From positions 1-64,000 of the forward strand of contig CAKSLI010000006.1 of the NCBI GenBank assembly GCA_934466475.1: a stretch of DNA of 64,000 bases. The letters are read 5' to 3'. This document shows positions 1 to 7,576 of this stretch, piece by piece. This DNA is from an uncultured Oscillospiraceae bacterium. GTDB lineage: Bacteria; Bacillota; Clostridia; Oscillospirales; Ruminococcaceae. The position numbers and the translations under genes are program-made. The notes under the pieces are model-generated. The model was given only the letters and a program-made list of their open reading frames with translations, did not search any database and was not told the DNA's origin. Positions within the stretch are counted from its first letter, which is position 1; each line of letters opens with the position of its first letter.

Positions 1-29
1 AATTACCAGTAGAAATTGAAAAAATAATA

Positions 30-156
30 GGTCACCTCTAAAAACCTTGTTTGAGTGAAAATGTGTATAGCACACCGACTGCTACTTTCGCTTGTTGACA
101 GACGAAGATGGTGCGCACTGCTCATTTTCGCTCAAATGAGGTTTTTAGAGGTGACC
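30..156. mobile_element. miniature inverted-repeat element, copy 1
   Basis: A 127-bp element is bounded by GGTCACCTCTAAAAACC and its inverse GGTTTTTAGAGGTGACC. Its left half (gtgtgctatacac / gtgaaaat type) and right half (gcgcactgctcattttcgct type) are the same modules seen in the copies at 5369, 15859, 17699 and 21649. The right end abuts the ATG of an IS1182-type transposase fragment at 157. The 4 bp outside the ends (AATA and ATGT) do not match, unlike the free-standing copies, as expected if the right flank is now IS sequence. Confidence 0.85.
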
Positions 157-651
157 ATGTATGAAAAAGAAAGCAAGAACGAGAAATATCGCAATGATCC
201 ATACAGAGCGGTAAATTTCCCTGTCAATGAACGTGGTTTGCCAGTCTGCCCGAACGGAAAGGAATTCCATTTCATTTACAGCCGGCCTGTAAGGGGCAAT
301 AAATACGGCAGAACCGAGGAATATTTTCAGTGCGAGGATTGCAGCGGCTGTCCGCACAAGGAAAAATGCTGCAAGTGCAAGGGAAACCGGATCGTCCGTC
401 TGAACGAGGAGCTGACGCAGTTTCACGCAGAGGTTCTGAATAATCTGAACAGCATTCACGGCGCACTGCTCCGCATGAACAGAAGCATTCAGTCCGAGGG
501 TACTTTTGGCACGATCAAGTGGAACAGGTCGTATATCCGGGCGCGCCGCCGTGGGCTAAAGTCGCTTTTTCTTGAGTTCGGCATGATTTCCTGCGGTTTT
601 AATCTTCATAAGTTCCATCTGAAAAGAATGGCTTTCAGGTCTGCTGCCTGA
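157..651 (+). pseudogene. IS1182-type transposase, C-terminal fragment, copy 1
   Basis: The frame encodes 164 aa matching the C-terminal third of IS1182-family DDE transposases. It holds a Cys-rich zinc-knuckle-like stretch (YFQCEDCSGCPHKEKC) and the SEGTFG segment that carries the family's last catalytic Glu, followed by KWNRSYIRARRRG. The N-terminal domain and the two catalytic Asp residues are absent, so it cannot be a working transposase alone. The ATG at 157 directly follows the miniature element, whose end (AGAGGTGACC) forms a plausible Shine-Dalgarno. The frame stays open upstream to 55 but that part is element sequence. A near-identical fragment with the same 5' junction lies at 17204-17698 on the other strand. 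Confidence 0.8.
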
Positions 652-807
652 TTCAATATTTATTACATTTTGTGCATGGCATTTTCCTGCCAGTTTTTTT
701 TTGTCATACGCTTTTTTCGGTTCATTCTTCTTTTTTGCAGCATCAGCAAGCCCGAGCTTCCATAGGATGGTTGCTCGGGCTTGTGTGTTGAGTTATTTTA
801 CAGTCCC
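652..807 (+). mobile_element. right end of the IS1182-type remnant
   Basis: Noncoding tail of the IS remnant. It contains a hairpin of the type AGCCCGAGC ... GCTCGGGCT and ends with TTATTTTACAGTCCC. The inverse, GGGACTGTAAAATAA, is the outer end of the second remnant at 17051. Similarity between the two remnants stops here, only 5 bp before the stop codon of the metG-like gene, so the insertion sits right behind that gene. Confidence 0.7.
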
Positions 808-812
808 TAATT

Positions 813-2834
813 TTATTCTTCGGTTTCAGAATTGAACTGGCTCGGGTGCTTGGTAAAGAAATCCACTCTGGGCTCAAGGAATTTCAGCTTGTGATCCTTT
901 CCTCCGGTGAAATCAGCAATGGTATCGAATATCTTGTCCCAGCTCCAGAAGCTCTTGTCAAGCTGGAGATACTCAAGTATCATCTCGGTTCCCTGCGGAG
1001 CCATCGGGTGGAGCAGCACAGCCGCTGTCCTTATCATGTGGAATACCTGTATCAGCGCGTGGCGGCGTACCTCGTTGTCGTCAGCCTTGTCGGCGTCGCC
1101 GAGGTTCTTCGCCATGTACTTGCTCGCCTTCCTGATATAGCTGTCAAGCACGTAGGTCGCCTGGTGGAACTCAAAGCGGTACATGAAACGCTCGTAGTCC
1201 AGGATCGCCTTCTTCGCGTCTGCGAGAACCTGCTCGTCTACCTCGCCGACAGGCATTAAGCCGTCAAAGTTCTTCTGAACGGAATAGATGCAGGTGCGTA
1301 TAATGCGGTTGAACACGTTTGAAAGCAGGAATCCGTCCTTGACAACGGGATCCGGATCCTCCGGCTTTGCGTCAGGATTATAGGGCTTCGGCATGAAGCT
1401 TACGCTGCGCTGACCCAGACCAAGACCAAGGAAGTGCATCCTGAGCTGTTCCGGAGTGTAGTAATCCAGCAGGTCTGCCGCCATGGGAGGCTTTATCTCG
1501 CCGGAGCTGGAAGCCTTCTTATTCAGGAAGAGAATATGGTTGTTTGCGCAGAGTATCGGGAGCTGCATTTCTCCCTCCGGCGGGTCGATCGTGTTCTCGC
1601 CCTCCATAAGTCCCATGAACATAGCCATTTCAGCCACGCCGTAGAAGTAGATGTTATCAGCGCCGATGAACTGGTATACCGTGGAATCCTTGCTGCACCA
1701 GAAGTCCTTCCACTCGTCCATGCTCCTGCCCTGCTTTTCGAGAGCCGCCTGTGTAAAGGAGATAGGAGCCCAGAGTGATTCCGGCCATACCCAGATCGTC
1801 AGCGGATCCTCGCCCTCAAGCACCGGCGCGGGAACTCCCCACTCGATGTTGCCGGTAAGCCTGAACGGAACCAGCGTCTTTCCGGTGCGGTAGCGTATTC
1901 CGTTCGCCGAAAGTATTTCAGTCGCCTTGTTCATCTCGTCAAGCTCCCTAAACTTAATGGTGAAGCTCGGCTTGTTCTTTTCCTCGATGAACTCATGCTC
2001 CGGGAGCTGAGCCTTTACTGCGTTGTAGCTGTCAAGAAGCTCGTTCTTGATGTGAACCACCGGATCCGCAAGGAACTCGGAAATGGTCTTGGAAACCAGC
2101 TGGCGCACGTTCTTCTGCTTTGAGATCTTCGCAACGTATTCCTTGAGCAGCTTGTTGTACGCAGGCAGGTCAAAGTACCAGTTCTCAACATCCTTCATTA
2201 TGGGTGTATCGCCGGTGAGCGTGCTCTTGGGGTTGATGAGGTTCTCCGGCATGTACTGATGTCCGAGGTCGCACTCGTCAGCGTATGCCTTGTCGCTCTG
2301 GCAGCCGTCCACCGGGCACTTGCCTATTACCTGTCTGCCGTTGAGGAAGCAGCCCGCCTTTTCATCATAGAACTGCTTCGTGCTGATGCGGTGCAGGTGT
2401 CCGTTTTTATATAATGTGCGGATAAACCAGTCGGATACTTTATTGTGTATCTCAGCGGTCCTGCCGAGACCTGAGGCTCCGAATATGTTCAGGCTTATCA
2501 TATAATCATCAAGGGTCTTTTTCTGCGCCTTGTGGTTCTCCTCCACGAAATCGTGGATAGTACCCTGGAAGCCGTGCTCCTTGACCAGCTTGCGGTAGCT
2601 CTCCGCGATAGGCGAGCCGTAGCAGTCCGTGCCGGACACGAATATTACGTTCTCATCGCCCAGCCTGTCACGCAGGAATCTCGCGTATACGTCCGCGAAA
2701 ACGAACACGCCGCCGATATGCCCGAAATGGAGCTTCTTGTTGCCGTAGGGCATTCCTCCTGTGATTATGGCACGCTTCGGGAACTCCGGGCGGGGTATCT
2801 CGTGCTTTACGAATTCCTTTTTCTCTTCACTCAT
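813..2834 (-). CDS. metG: methionyl-tRNA synthetase-like class I tRNA ligase
   Basis: A 673-aa class I aminoacyl-tRNA synthetase, expected to charge tRNA-Met in the cytosol. MetRS-type landmarks are visible: MPYGNKKLHFGHIGG (HIGH region), SGTDCYGSPI, a Cys cluster from KCPVDGCQSD to CDLGH, NIEWGVPAP, VWPESLWAP and FIGADNIYFYG. Both signatures deviate: HIGH reads HFGH and the KMSKS position reads KKASSS. No C-terminal OB-fold tRNA-binding domain is seen. The start at 2834 (MSEEKKEF) follows AAAGGAAA; an upstream in-frame ATG at 3098 would lie in the divergent promoter region. It could be the housekeeping enzyme or a divergent paralogue; no other metG lies in the window. Confidence 0.8.
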   Translation of the reverse strand: MSEEKKEFVKHEIPRPEFPKRAIITGGMPYGNKKLHFGHIGGVFVFADVYARFLRDRLGDENVIFVSGTDCYGSPIAESYRKLVKEHGFQGTIHDFVEENHKAQKKTLDDYMISLNIFGASGLGRTAEIHNKVSDWFIRTLYKNGHLHRISTKQFYDEKAGCFLNGRQVIGKCPVDGCQSDKAYADECDLGHQYMPENLINPKSTLTGDTPIMKDVENWYFDLPAYNKLLKEYVAKISKQKNVRQLVSKTISEFLADPVVHIKNELLDSYNAVKAQLPEHEFIEEKNKPSFTIKFRELDEMNKATEILSANGIRYRTGKTLVPFRLTGNIEWGVPAPVLEGEDPLTIWVWPESLWAPISFTQAALEKQGRSMDEWKDFWCSKDSTVYQFIGADNIYFYGVAEMAMFMGLMEGENTIDPPEGEMQLPILCANNHILFLNKKASSSGEIKPPMAADLLDYYTPEQLRMHFLGLGLGQRSVSFMPKPYNPDAKPEDPDPVVKDGFLLSNVFNRIIRTCIYSVQKNFDGLMPVGEVDEQVLADAKKAILDYERFMYRFEFHQATYVLDSYIRKASKYMAKNLGDADKADDNEVRRHALIQVFHMIRTAAVLLHPMAPQGTEMILEYLQLDKSFWSWDKIFDTIADFTGGKDHKLKFLEPRVDFFTKHPSQFNSETEE

Positions 2835-2909
2835 TGTATCTGTTTCCTTTCCTGTGAAAGTATTTTCCGTTTCCTTTCCGTCTGTATGCGGATATTTTTT
2901 ATAATCTAT

Positions 2910-2938
2910 ATAATACCACAATATTGCTAAAAAATCAA
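2910..2938 (-). promoter_or_regulatory. promoter of the metG-like gene
   Basis: On the minus strand TTGATT, a 17-bp spacer and TATTAT lie about 75 bp upstream of the start codon. The leader contains two copies of GGAAAGGAAAC-like sequence. No T-box or other riboswitch is recognisable. Confidence 0.55.
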
Positions 2939-2997
2939 GTAGAATATGTGAGCCGGGCGTTATTCGGGAAAAATACGGAAAATATTTCTCAAACCAC

Positions 2998-3035
2998 TTG
3001 ACAAATGAGCGGCAACAGTGTATACTGTATATACA
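2998..3035 (+). promoter_or_regulatory. promoter and GntR-type operator of the NatAB-like genes
   Basis: TTGACA (2998), a 17-bp spacer and TATACT (3021) form a near-consensus promoter. The -10 lies inside TGTATACTGTATATACA (3019-3035), with inverted ends TGTATA and TATACA. A 16-bp identical sequence in the same position relative to an identical -35/-10 pair precedes the GntR-family gene at 21231, so that regulator is the likely repressor here (inference). Confidence 0.75.
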
Positions 3036-3069
3036 ACACATTAACAGCTTGAAAGGGAGCGTGAAATAT

Positions 3070-3969
3070 ATGTCGCTGAAAGTCGAGAATATCGTCAAGA
3101 CCTACGGCAATTACAGGGCGGTCGACGGTCTCAGCTTTGAGATGAATGAGCCGGGAGTTTTCGCACTGCTCGGAACAAACGGAGCCGGAAAGACCACGTC
3201 TATCCGCATAATACTCGGCATGCTGAGCGCGGACAGCGGTTCCGTCACATGGCGCGGAAAACCGTTCTGCACCGCCAATGAATCAATAGGCTATCTCGCG
3301 GAGGAGCGCGGTCTTTACCCGAAGTACAAGGTAATGGATCAGCTGCTCTATTTTGCTTCCCTCAAGGGAATGCGCCGCCAGGACGCACAGAAATCAATAG
3401 ATTACTGGTTCGAGCGCCTTGGAGTGCAGGAGCACCGCGACAAGCGCGCAGAGCAGCTTTCAAAGGGAAACCAGCAGAAAATACAGCTCATCGCGGCGCT
3501 TGCGCCGGATCCGGAGCTGCTGATACTTGACGAGCCGCTCAGCGGACTTGACCCCGTAAACGCCGAGCTTTTCAAGAGCGTTATCCGCGAGGAGATAAAG
3601 CGCAATAAGTTCGTGATAATGTCCAGCCACCAGATGGCGACCATTGAGGAATTCTGCCGGGATATCGTGATACTCAACAAGGGAAAGACGGTGCTCCAGG
3701 GCAACCTCAACGAGATCAAGAAGGGCTACGGCAGGGTGAAGCTCACGGTAAAGTGCGAGGGCGATATCACCGCAATGGCGCAGGAATGCGGACTTGTGGC
3801 GACCGAGGAGACCCCGAACGGATCCAGCTACAACGTAAAGAGCGAGGATCAGGCTCACGCACTGCTGAACAAGATAATCGAAAGCGGGATCCCGCTGATA
3901 AAGTACGAGCTCCGCGAGCCCTCGCTCAACGAGATATTCATAGAAAGGGCGGGTGGAACAAATGAATAA
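3070..3969 (+). CDS. ABC transporter ATP-binding protein, NatA-like
   Basis: A 299-aa ATPase subunit of an ABC-2 type exporter. Walker A is GTNGAGKTT, the signature is LSKGNQQK, Walker B is LLILDEP, followed by the H-loop SSHQM. The roughly 80-aa C-terminal extension resembles the DUF4162 domain of NatA-type ATPases. ATG 3070 follows AAAGGGAGC; an in-frame GTG at 3061 is the alternative. The end overlaps the permease start by 8 bp, indicating translational coupling. NatA-type systems export Na+ or other compounds; the substrate cannot be read from sequence. The promoter carries the operator shared with the GntR operon at 18-21 kb. Confidence 0.88.
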   Translation: MSLKVENIVKTYGNYRAVDGLSFEMNEPGVFALLGTNGAGKTTSIRIILGMLSADSGSVTWRGKPFCTANESIGYLAEERGLYPKYKVMDQLLYFASLKGMRRQDAQKSIDYWFERLGVQEHRDKRAEQLSKGNQQKIQLIAALAPDPELLILDEPLSGLDPVNAELFKSVIREEIKRNKFVIMSSHQMATIEEFCRDIVILNKGKTVLQGNLNEIKKGYGRVKLTVKCEGDITAMAQECGLVATEETPNGSSYNVKSEDQAHALLNKIIESGIPLIKYELREPSLNEIFIERAGGTNE

Positions 3970-5362
3970 CAACAGCGCCGCAAAAGGCTGGCAGAAGGTA
4001 TTCGGCTTCACGTTCGTGCAGTTCGTAAAAACAAAGTCATTTATAGTAAGCTCCGTTATAATCGGAATAATCGTGATTCTTCTCGTGGGAGGCCTGAACA
4101 TAATCCCGAAGGTAGCCGGTGCCGGGGATATCATCACAGGCTCCGGGGACGAGTCGGTGGACATGAAGTTCAGCACGGTATATCTCGCCGATGAAGCCGG
4201 TATACTCACGGACGAGGACATATCGGCACTGGATAGCTACGGGCTCAATGTCACGGCAAGCGGAAAATCCTCAGACGCGCTGATAGAGGAGACCTCCTCA
4301 GCAGACGCAGGACAGGCAGTGATACTTATTTCGGCAGATGAAACGGAGGGCACAGTCTCCGGATATTCCGTAAAGGTGTACTACTCGCCCGACACTGACA
4401 GCAATTCCATTGACGCAGCCGCCGGTCTGGTCTCAGGGCTGGTAACATACCGCAACATGATGAACTGCGGCGTGTCCCCGGAGAACTATGCGGCTTCACA
4501 GCGCTACGTAAACACCTCAAAGATAGAGGCGGGCGCAGGCGAGTGGAGCGTCCTTGAGACGATGATAAACTATGTCGTCCCTATGGTGGTATCTCTGATA
4601 CTGTTCATTCTGATATTCGCATACGGTCAGACTGTCGCACAGTCGATCGCTACTGAAAAGACCTCCAGGGTAATGGAGCTCCTGCTGACGTCCGTAAGAC
4701 CGCTCGCGGTGGTTATCGGAAAGGTTCTTGCAATGGGTCTTATCTCCCTGCTCCAGTTCCTGATGATAGGGATACTCGGCGTTGTCAGCTTTGCCGCCAC
4801 TGCCCCGTTCGGAATAGGCGGGGATATCATGAAGATAATGGATAATCCCGCGCTCCAGACCGGGCAGAACGCAGATATCGCACAGGCGCTGACCAGCAGC
4901 TTCGGCACACTGTCGCCGCTCACGTTTATCCTGATATTCGTGATATTCATTCTCGGCTTCCTGTTCTTCGCGCTTATCGCCGCCCTTGTCGGCGCTTCCG
5001 TCAGCAGGATGGAGGATCTTGCGCAGGCAATGCAGCCCTATTCCCTGCTGGGAGTTCTGGGCTTCTATCTCGCGTATTTCCCGGTGATATTCACTATGGA
5101 CAGCCTGGAATCCGGCGCCGCTTCTATCAGCGGAATGCAGATGTTCTCCTACTTCTTCCCGATAAGCTCGCCGTTCGCGCTTCCGTCAGCGCTTCTTCTT
5201 GGAACGCTCTCGCTTCCGCAGGTGCTTATCGCTGTGCTGATACTCGCCGCATTTGACGTGATCGTTGCCGTGATCGTTGCAAGAGTTTATGAGATGATCA
5301 TACTCCACAACGGCAGCCGCCTGAAATTCGGAGATATAATCAGGATGGCAGGAAGAAAGTGA
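3962..5362 (+). CDS. ABC-2 type permease, NatB-like
   Basis: A 466-aa membrane protein of the NatB/YhaP type (COG1668-like). It has one N-terminal membrane helix near residues 20-45, a large extracytoplasmic domain up to about residue 200, and a C-terminal bundle of about five helices. The conserved ATEKTSRVMELLLTS motif follows the second helix. It pairs with the ATPase encoded immediately upstream, whose reading frame it overlaps. ATG 3962 follows GGGCGGGTGG. A miniature element begins 6 bp after the stop codon, so transcription may run into its hairpins. Confidence 0.85.
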   Translation: MNNNSAAKGWQKVFGFTFVQFVKTKSFIVSSVIIGIIVILLVGGLNIIPKVAGAGDIITGSGDESVDMKFSTVYLADEAGILTDEDISALDSYGLNVTASGKSSDALIEETSSADAGQAVILISADETEGTVSGYSVKVYYSPDTDSNSIDAAAGLVSGLVTYRNMMNCGVSPENYAASQRYVNTSKIEAGAGEWSVLETMINYVVPMVVSLILFILIFAYGQTVAQSIATEKTSRVMELLLTSVRPLAVVIGKVLAMGLISLLQFLMIGILGVVSFAATAPFGIGGDIMKIMDNPALQTGQNADIAQALTSSFGTLSPLTFILIFVIFILGFLFFALIAALVGASVSRMEDLAQAMQPYSLLGVLGFYLAYFPVIFTMDSLESGAASISGMQMFSYFFPISSPFALPSALLLGTLSLPQVLIAVLILAAFDVIVAVIVARVYEMIILHNGSRLKFGDIIRMAGRK

Positions 5363-5368
5363 TCTGAT

Positions 5369-5527
5369 GGGAACCTCTAAAAACCGGTTTGAAAAGGGAA
5401 AATGGGTAGAGTGCGCCGAATGCGATGAAAGCCGACGAAGTAAGGCTGTATGCCTTACGAGGAGGTTTTCTGAAGCAGGCGGTGTGCTATACACATTTTC
5501 ACTCAAACAAGGTTTTTAGAGGTGACC
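5369..5527. mobile_element. miniature inverted-repeat element, copy 2
   Basis: A 159-bp element with ends GGGAACCTCTAAAAACC and GGTTTTTAGAGGTGACC, flanked on both sides by TGAT (5365-5368 and 5528-5531), a perfect 4-bp target duplication. The interior carries the GTAAGGC-tgtat-GCCTTAC hairpin with the following GAGGAGG. The left arm is the ccggtttgaaaagggaaaatggg type and the right arm the gtgtgctatacac type. Confidence 0.88.
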
Positions 5528-5539
5528 TGATATAAATAT

Positions 5540-5715
5540 GCGCCGCGCAGGATCTGCGCGGCGCTTCAGCTTGTCGAAAAAAATCAAATTTGCCCGCGAA
5601 GCGGGCTTTTGAAATCCGTTTTTTGTCTCAGCTTTGCCGGGTCAAAAAATACTTCTATCCGCGCAAGTGTGCGGATTGGCGGCTATGCCGCCAATCTGTG
5701 CGCGCGGCGCATTTT
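5540..5715. terminator. hairpin-rich convergent intergenic region with terminators
   Basis: About 180 bp between two convergent transcription units. It contains GCGCCGCGCA/TGCGCGGCGC (5541-5565), GCCCGC-gaa-GCGGGC followed by TTTT on the plus strand (5592-5610), and GATTGGCGGC-tat-GCCGCCAATC near 5675. T-runs lie beyond the hairpins on both strands, so bidirectional termination is likely. No coding sequence is seen. Confidence 0.5.
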
Positions 5716-5720
5716 TAGTC

Positions 5721-6482
5721 CTAAACGACTATACAGTTCATTTTGTGGGAAAAGGCGGTGCAGGCGTCAATGGCGATAATACCCTGCGCATAGTACGGCG
5801 AGAAATCCCCGTCCTCGCTGAACTCACCGCACGTCCCCTCATAATTCGCATGACCAAAGGACGTATGCCAGTGGCCGCAGACTATCGTCTTTCCGTTTTC
5901 GATCACACCCTCGTGAGCCGCTTCCATTCCGTTCGTCCAGCGGGCTGCGTCCCACAGTCTCTTATCGGCGCTGCGCCAGTCCGGCAGCGGGGAATACAAA
6001 TACATTCCGTTCAGCCTTGTGGCAACGCATGGTATCCAACCATGCACGAAAATGTAGTTTTCGGTCTCATAGTAATCCGACATGGCGGGAATGATCCTGC
6101 TGACAAACGGCGTTTTACTGAATTTCTCCGCCGCTTTCCGCGGATCAAGCCTGCTCTCCTCCGGGGACATTCCGGTCAGCTGGCATACCGTGCCCACGGT
6201 ACCGTTGTCGAAATTAAACGCGGGGATATATCCGCGGAACATGTCCTCCAATAATCGCAGCGCAAGATCCTCATGGTTTCCGCGTACAAGAATGACCTCG
6301 TCCTTTTCCATGAGCTCCGCGATGAAATCCTGGAGCTTCACCGCTTCTTCGCCGCGGTCAAACAGATCCCCGCACACCACCAGTCTGCGCGGTCCGTCGT
6401 CCTGAAAGAATCCCTGCTCCGTCAATACTGAGATAAGCTCGGTGTAAAATCCGTGAATGTCTGATACAACGTAGTATCTCAT
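5721..6482 (-). CDS. metallophosphoesterase (Ser/Thr phosphatase-like)
   Basis: A 253-aa calcineurin-like phosphoesterase. The dinuclear metal motifs appear in order: SDIHG (residues 7-11), CGDLFDRG, RGNHEDLAL, and later HGW and CGHWHT. The layout resembles PrpA/ApaH-type bacterial phosphatases acting on phosphoproteins or diadenosine polyphosphates; the substrate is not predictable. It is the last gene of the operon GH3-def-esterase-phosphatase, and its ATG overlaps the stop of the esterase gene by 4 bp (ATGA). Confidence 0.8.
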   Translation of the reverse strand: MRYYVVSDIHGFYTELISVLTEQGFFQDDGPRRLVVCGDLFDRGEEAVKLQDFIAELMEKDEVILVRGNHEDLALRLLEDMFRGYIPAFNFDNGTVGTVCQLTGMSPEESRLDPRKAAEKFSKTPFVSRIIPAMSDYYETENYIFVHGWIPCVATRLNGMYLYSPLPDWRSADKRLWDAARWTNGMEAAHEGVIENGKTIVCGHWHTSFGHANYEGTCGEFSEDGDFSPYYAQGIIAIDACTAFSHKMNCIVV

Positions 6483-7162
6483 GGTGTCTCCCCCTTGTCT
6501 GCGTGCGGCGGGAGCAGCGCGGCTATTCCCCGGCAGAGCCTTTCCGGCACCCTGCTGAAATGTCCTCCCGGCTCATGCAGGAAGCTCACTTCGGCAGTGC
6601 GCCCGGCAATGCGCCTGACCTCCGCAGTCTTTTCCTCAACGGACGCCATAAGCGGATCCGGCGAGTTCTTCTCCTTTCCGCCAAGGCTCAGGAATATCCT
6701 GCCGTGAAGCGGATGAGCCGCAAGGAACTCCGTCCAGCCGGGAAACCACATCGACCCGGAACAGCTCGCCGCCCCGGAGACCCTGCCGTCTGTGCTTATG
6801 CAAGCGGCGTACAGCGCGAACAGTCCGCCGAGTGAATATCCGCAGTAATACACCCCGGAAAACTCCCCGAAACGCCTTTCAAGCTCCGCAGTGAACTCCG
6901 GCAGGAAACCGGCAAGCCGCCCTGCACCGCCGCTGAAATGCCTCCCGCCGGAGCCGTCCGCCTCCCACGGGGAATAATCCCTGTCCCAGTCTATCCCGCC
7001 GAATTCCGCGAGAACCAGGGAGCTTCCCTCTTTCGCAAGAAGCCCGCAGATATTCCCGAAAAGCTCCCGGTCAAAGCCGCTGAACAGCACCACAAGCGCC
7101 GGGGCTCCCACGCCGAGCCGCTCGGCGCGGCAGGAAAATTCCCCAAGCGTGAACTCCGTCAT
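6479..7162 (-). CDS. alpha/beta-hydrolase, esterase-like
   Basis: A 227-aa predicted cytosolic alpha/beta-hydrolase. The nucleophile elbow is GYSLGG, and a late GGHF (near residue 196) supplies the likely catalytic His. The core between them (SGSMWFPGW ... GRIFLSLGGKE) resembles the D-esterase / Fes-type esterase family. Reading frames overlap by 4 bp on both sides (7159-7162 and 6479-6482), so it is translationally coupled to the deformylase and the phosphatase. Substrate unknown. Confidence 0.65.
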   Translation of the reverse strand: MTEFTLGEFSCRAERLGVGAPALVVLFSGFDRELFGNICGLLAKEGSSLVLAEFGGIDWDRDYSPWEADGSGGRHFSGGAGRLAGFLPEFTAELERRFGEFSGVYYCGYSLGGLFALYAACISTDGRVSGAASCSGSMWFPGWTEFLAAHPLHGRIFLSLGGKEKNSPDPLMASVEEKTAEVRRIAGRTAEVSFLHEPGGHFSRVPERLCRGIAALLPPHADKGETP

Positions 7163-7572
7163 ATCAGAATGCCCTCGAGGTGGTCGAGCTCATGCTGGAT
7201 TATTTCGGCGGTTATGCCATCGTATTTCTTTTTGCACTTATTCATGCGCAGGTCGAGGAATTCCACCTCTATCGCGGCGTAACGTGTAACGTCCTGCGCG
7301 CCCTCATGACAGAGGCAGCCCTCTTTTATCTCGTATGTCTCCTTGCTGTGCCATGTTACCTCCGGATTCAGCATTACGACATACTTGCTGTTCTCCTCAA
7401 ACACGATGATGCGCTTAAGCACGCCTATCATGTTTGCCGCCATGCCAACGCATTCCTGGGAGTGCGCGGCTATCGTCTCGACCATGTCCTGCGCGGTCTG
7501 GAGGTCGTTTCTGTCCGCAGGCACGGACTTCCGGCTCAGAAGGAATTTATCCCTGATTATAGGTTTTACCAT
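7159..7572 (-). CDS. def: peptide deformylase family protein
   Basis: A 137-aa protein of the peptide deformylase family, which removes the formyl group from nascent N-terminal Met. Motif 2 is EGCLCHEG (zinc Cys) and motif 3 is QHELDHLEG (zinc His pair and catalytic Glu). Motif 1 reads GMAANMIG instead of GxGxAAxQ, so the Gln that normally contacts the substrate is replaced by Met. The start at 7572 follows GGAGG lying in the last codons of the GH3 gene; an in-frame ATG at 7608 would lie within that gene. It may be a secondary deformylase. Confidence 0.8.
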   Translation of the reverse strand: MVKPIIRDKFLLSRKSVPADRNDLQTAQDMVETIAAHSQECVGMAANMIGVLKRIIVFEENSKYVVMLNPEVTWHSKETYEIKEGCLCHEGAQDVTRYAAIEVEFLDLRMNKCKKKYDGITAEIIQHELDHLEGILI

Positions 7573-7576
7573 GTTT

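Noticed and set aside
30..807. Intact IS1182-family insertion sequence
   Set aside because: The N-terminal half of the transposase with two of three catalytic acids is absent and the left IS end is replaced by the miniature element.
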